Below are positions 34,707-35,017 of a stretch of DNA of 35,017 bases, in pieces; within the stretch, counting starts at the first letter, position 1; every line of letters starts with the position of its first letter. The notes beneath the pieces were generated by a model. It saw only the letters and a program-made list of their open reading frames with translations. It was not told where the DNA came from and ran no database searches. Where the stretch lies: positions 1 through 35,017 of the forward strand of contig JAGVOT010000126.1 in assembly GCA_020052615.1 (NCBI GenBank), given 5' to 3'. A program made the position numbers and the translations under genes. Origin of the DNA: Nitrospirota bacterium. Lineage in GTDB: Bacteria > Nitrospirota > UBA9217.

Positions 34707-35017
34707 CTAAAACTTCTCGAACTCGCCCTCTCTGCTGTCTCGCCTGGACGTTGCGTCATGACCCAGGTCCAGATGGACCCCCTTTGCAGCACCGCCCTGC
34801 TTTGCGGCCCTGGGGGCCACATGGGCTATCTGGGCATGGTGCACCGGCCGGAGCGTTCTCCGCTGGGCGCCGGGAGCAGCACGGTCAAGTCCGTCAACCT
34901 TGAAGAACGCGATCGTCGTCTGGAGCTGGTCTGCCTGCGAGGAGAGCTCCTCGGCGGTCGACGCCATCTCCTCGGCGGCGCCGGCGTTCTGCTGGACGAC
35001 CTGATTGAGCTGCTGGA
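34707..35017 (-). CDS. C-terminal end of a second methyl-accepting chemotaxis protein (truncated by window)
   Basis: The frame stays open to the right edge. The last ~40 residues of the signalling coiled coil are recognisable ([40 protein letters not shown]) and closely parallel the end of the MCP at 32437-34002, so the two are likely paralogues. A ~65-residue tail rich in Arg, His and Ala follows before the stop; it is of low complexity and lacks a pentapeptide. Upstream gene of the chemotaxis operon as seen here. Confidence 0.85.
   Translation of the reverse strand, partial: QQLNQVVQQNAGAAEEMASTAEELSSQADQLQTTIAFFKVDGLDRAAPGAQRRTLRPVHHAQIAHVAPRAAKQGGAAKGVHLDLGHDATSRRDSREGEFEKF

Overview
The window reads as chromosomal DNA of a GC-rich, free-living Gram-negative bacterium. 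Outer-membrane and LPS traits (two Slp-type lipoproteins, a GmhA heptose isomerase), system II cytochrome c maturation (CcsA/ResB), a tungstate ABC transporter, a Fur/PerR-type regulator next to KatG, and a large PAS hybrid kinase are compatible with an anaerobic or microaerophilic Desulfobacterota- or Nitrospirota-like lineage. That placement is inferred from gene content only. I see no rRNA, tRNA, CRISPR array, transposase or phage gene.

Layout. 1-3.6 kb: the 3' end of a membrane protein, twin terminators, a CpXC zinc protein (minus strand), and a divergent ParC/GyrA-like topoisomerase subunit. 3.6-9.6 kb: YjbQ, then a sulfur cluster (YeeE/YedE transporter, TusA) followed by a triple-PAS hybrid histidine kinase and a GAF/HD-GYP phosphodiesterase. 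9.8-13.4 kb (minus strand): FtsH, two Slp-family lipoproteins, a 92-aa conserved-looking protein and a 41-aa ACT-like mini-protein. 13.7-16.9 kb (plus strand): an HU protein, CcsA and ResB (separated and followed by dispersed repeats), and MnmA. 17.0-21.4 kb: a ModE-type HTH regulator followed by three tandem TupA-type oxyanion-binding genes (the first two frameshifted in A-tracts, the third intact), an attenuator-like hairpin, then TupB and TupC. 21.6-25.5 kb: a double-ACT protein with a histone-H1-like tail, a Fur/PerR regulator with a 7-1-7 palindrome at its start, and KatG with a strong terminator. 25.5-25.9 kb: an AT-richer stretch with no gene. 25.9-30.3 kb: Dpp-type permeases, RsmA, GmhA, and a deoxyhypusine-synthase-like protein. 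30.4-35.0 kb (minus strand): a chemotaxis operon transcribed MCP (cut by the window edge), CheW, MCP, CheR, CheB.

Non-coding signals stand out. Several minus- and plus-strand genes (CpXC protein, Slp 1, the 92-aa protein, ModE) have a -10 hexamer ending only 6-7 bp before their ATG and no Shine-Dalgarno, which predicts leaderless mRNAs. Four intergenic regions carry a dispersed, imperfectly inverted repeat built on 'CTCTGTG / CACAGAG' words. A different purine/pyrimidine inverted repeat lies upstream of cheW.

The best candidates for something undescribed are: the triplicated TupA cassette with two decayed or frameshifted copies and an intra-operon hairpin that abuts the tupB start codon; the YeeE-TusA-kinase cluster whose three PAS domains all carry cysteine clusters; and the DHS-like enzyme paired with GmhA. 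None is proven to be a new system by sequence alone.
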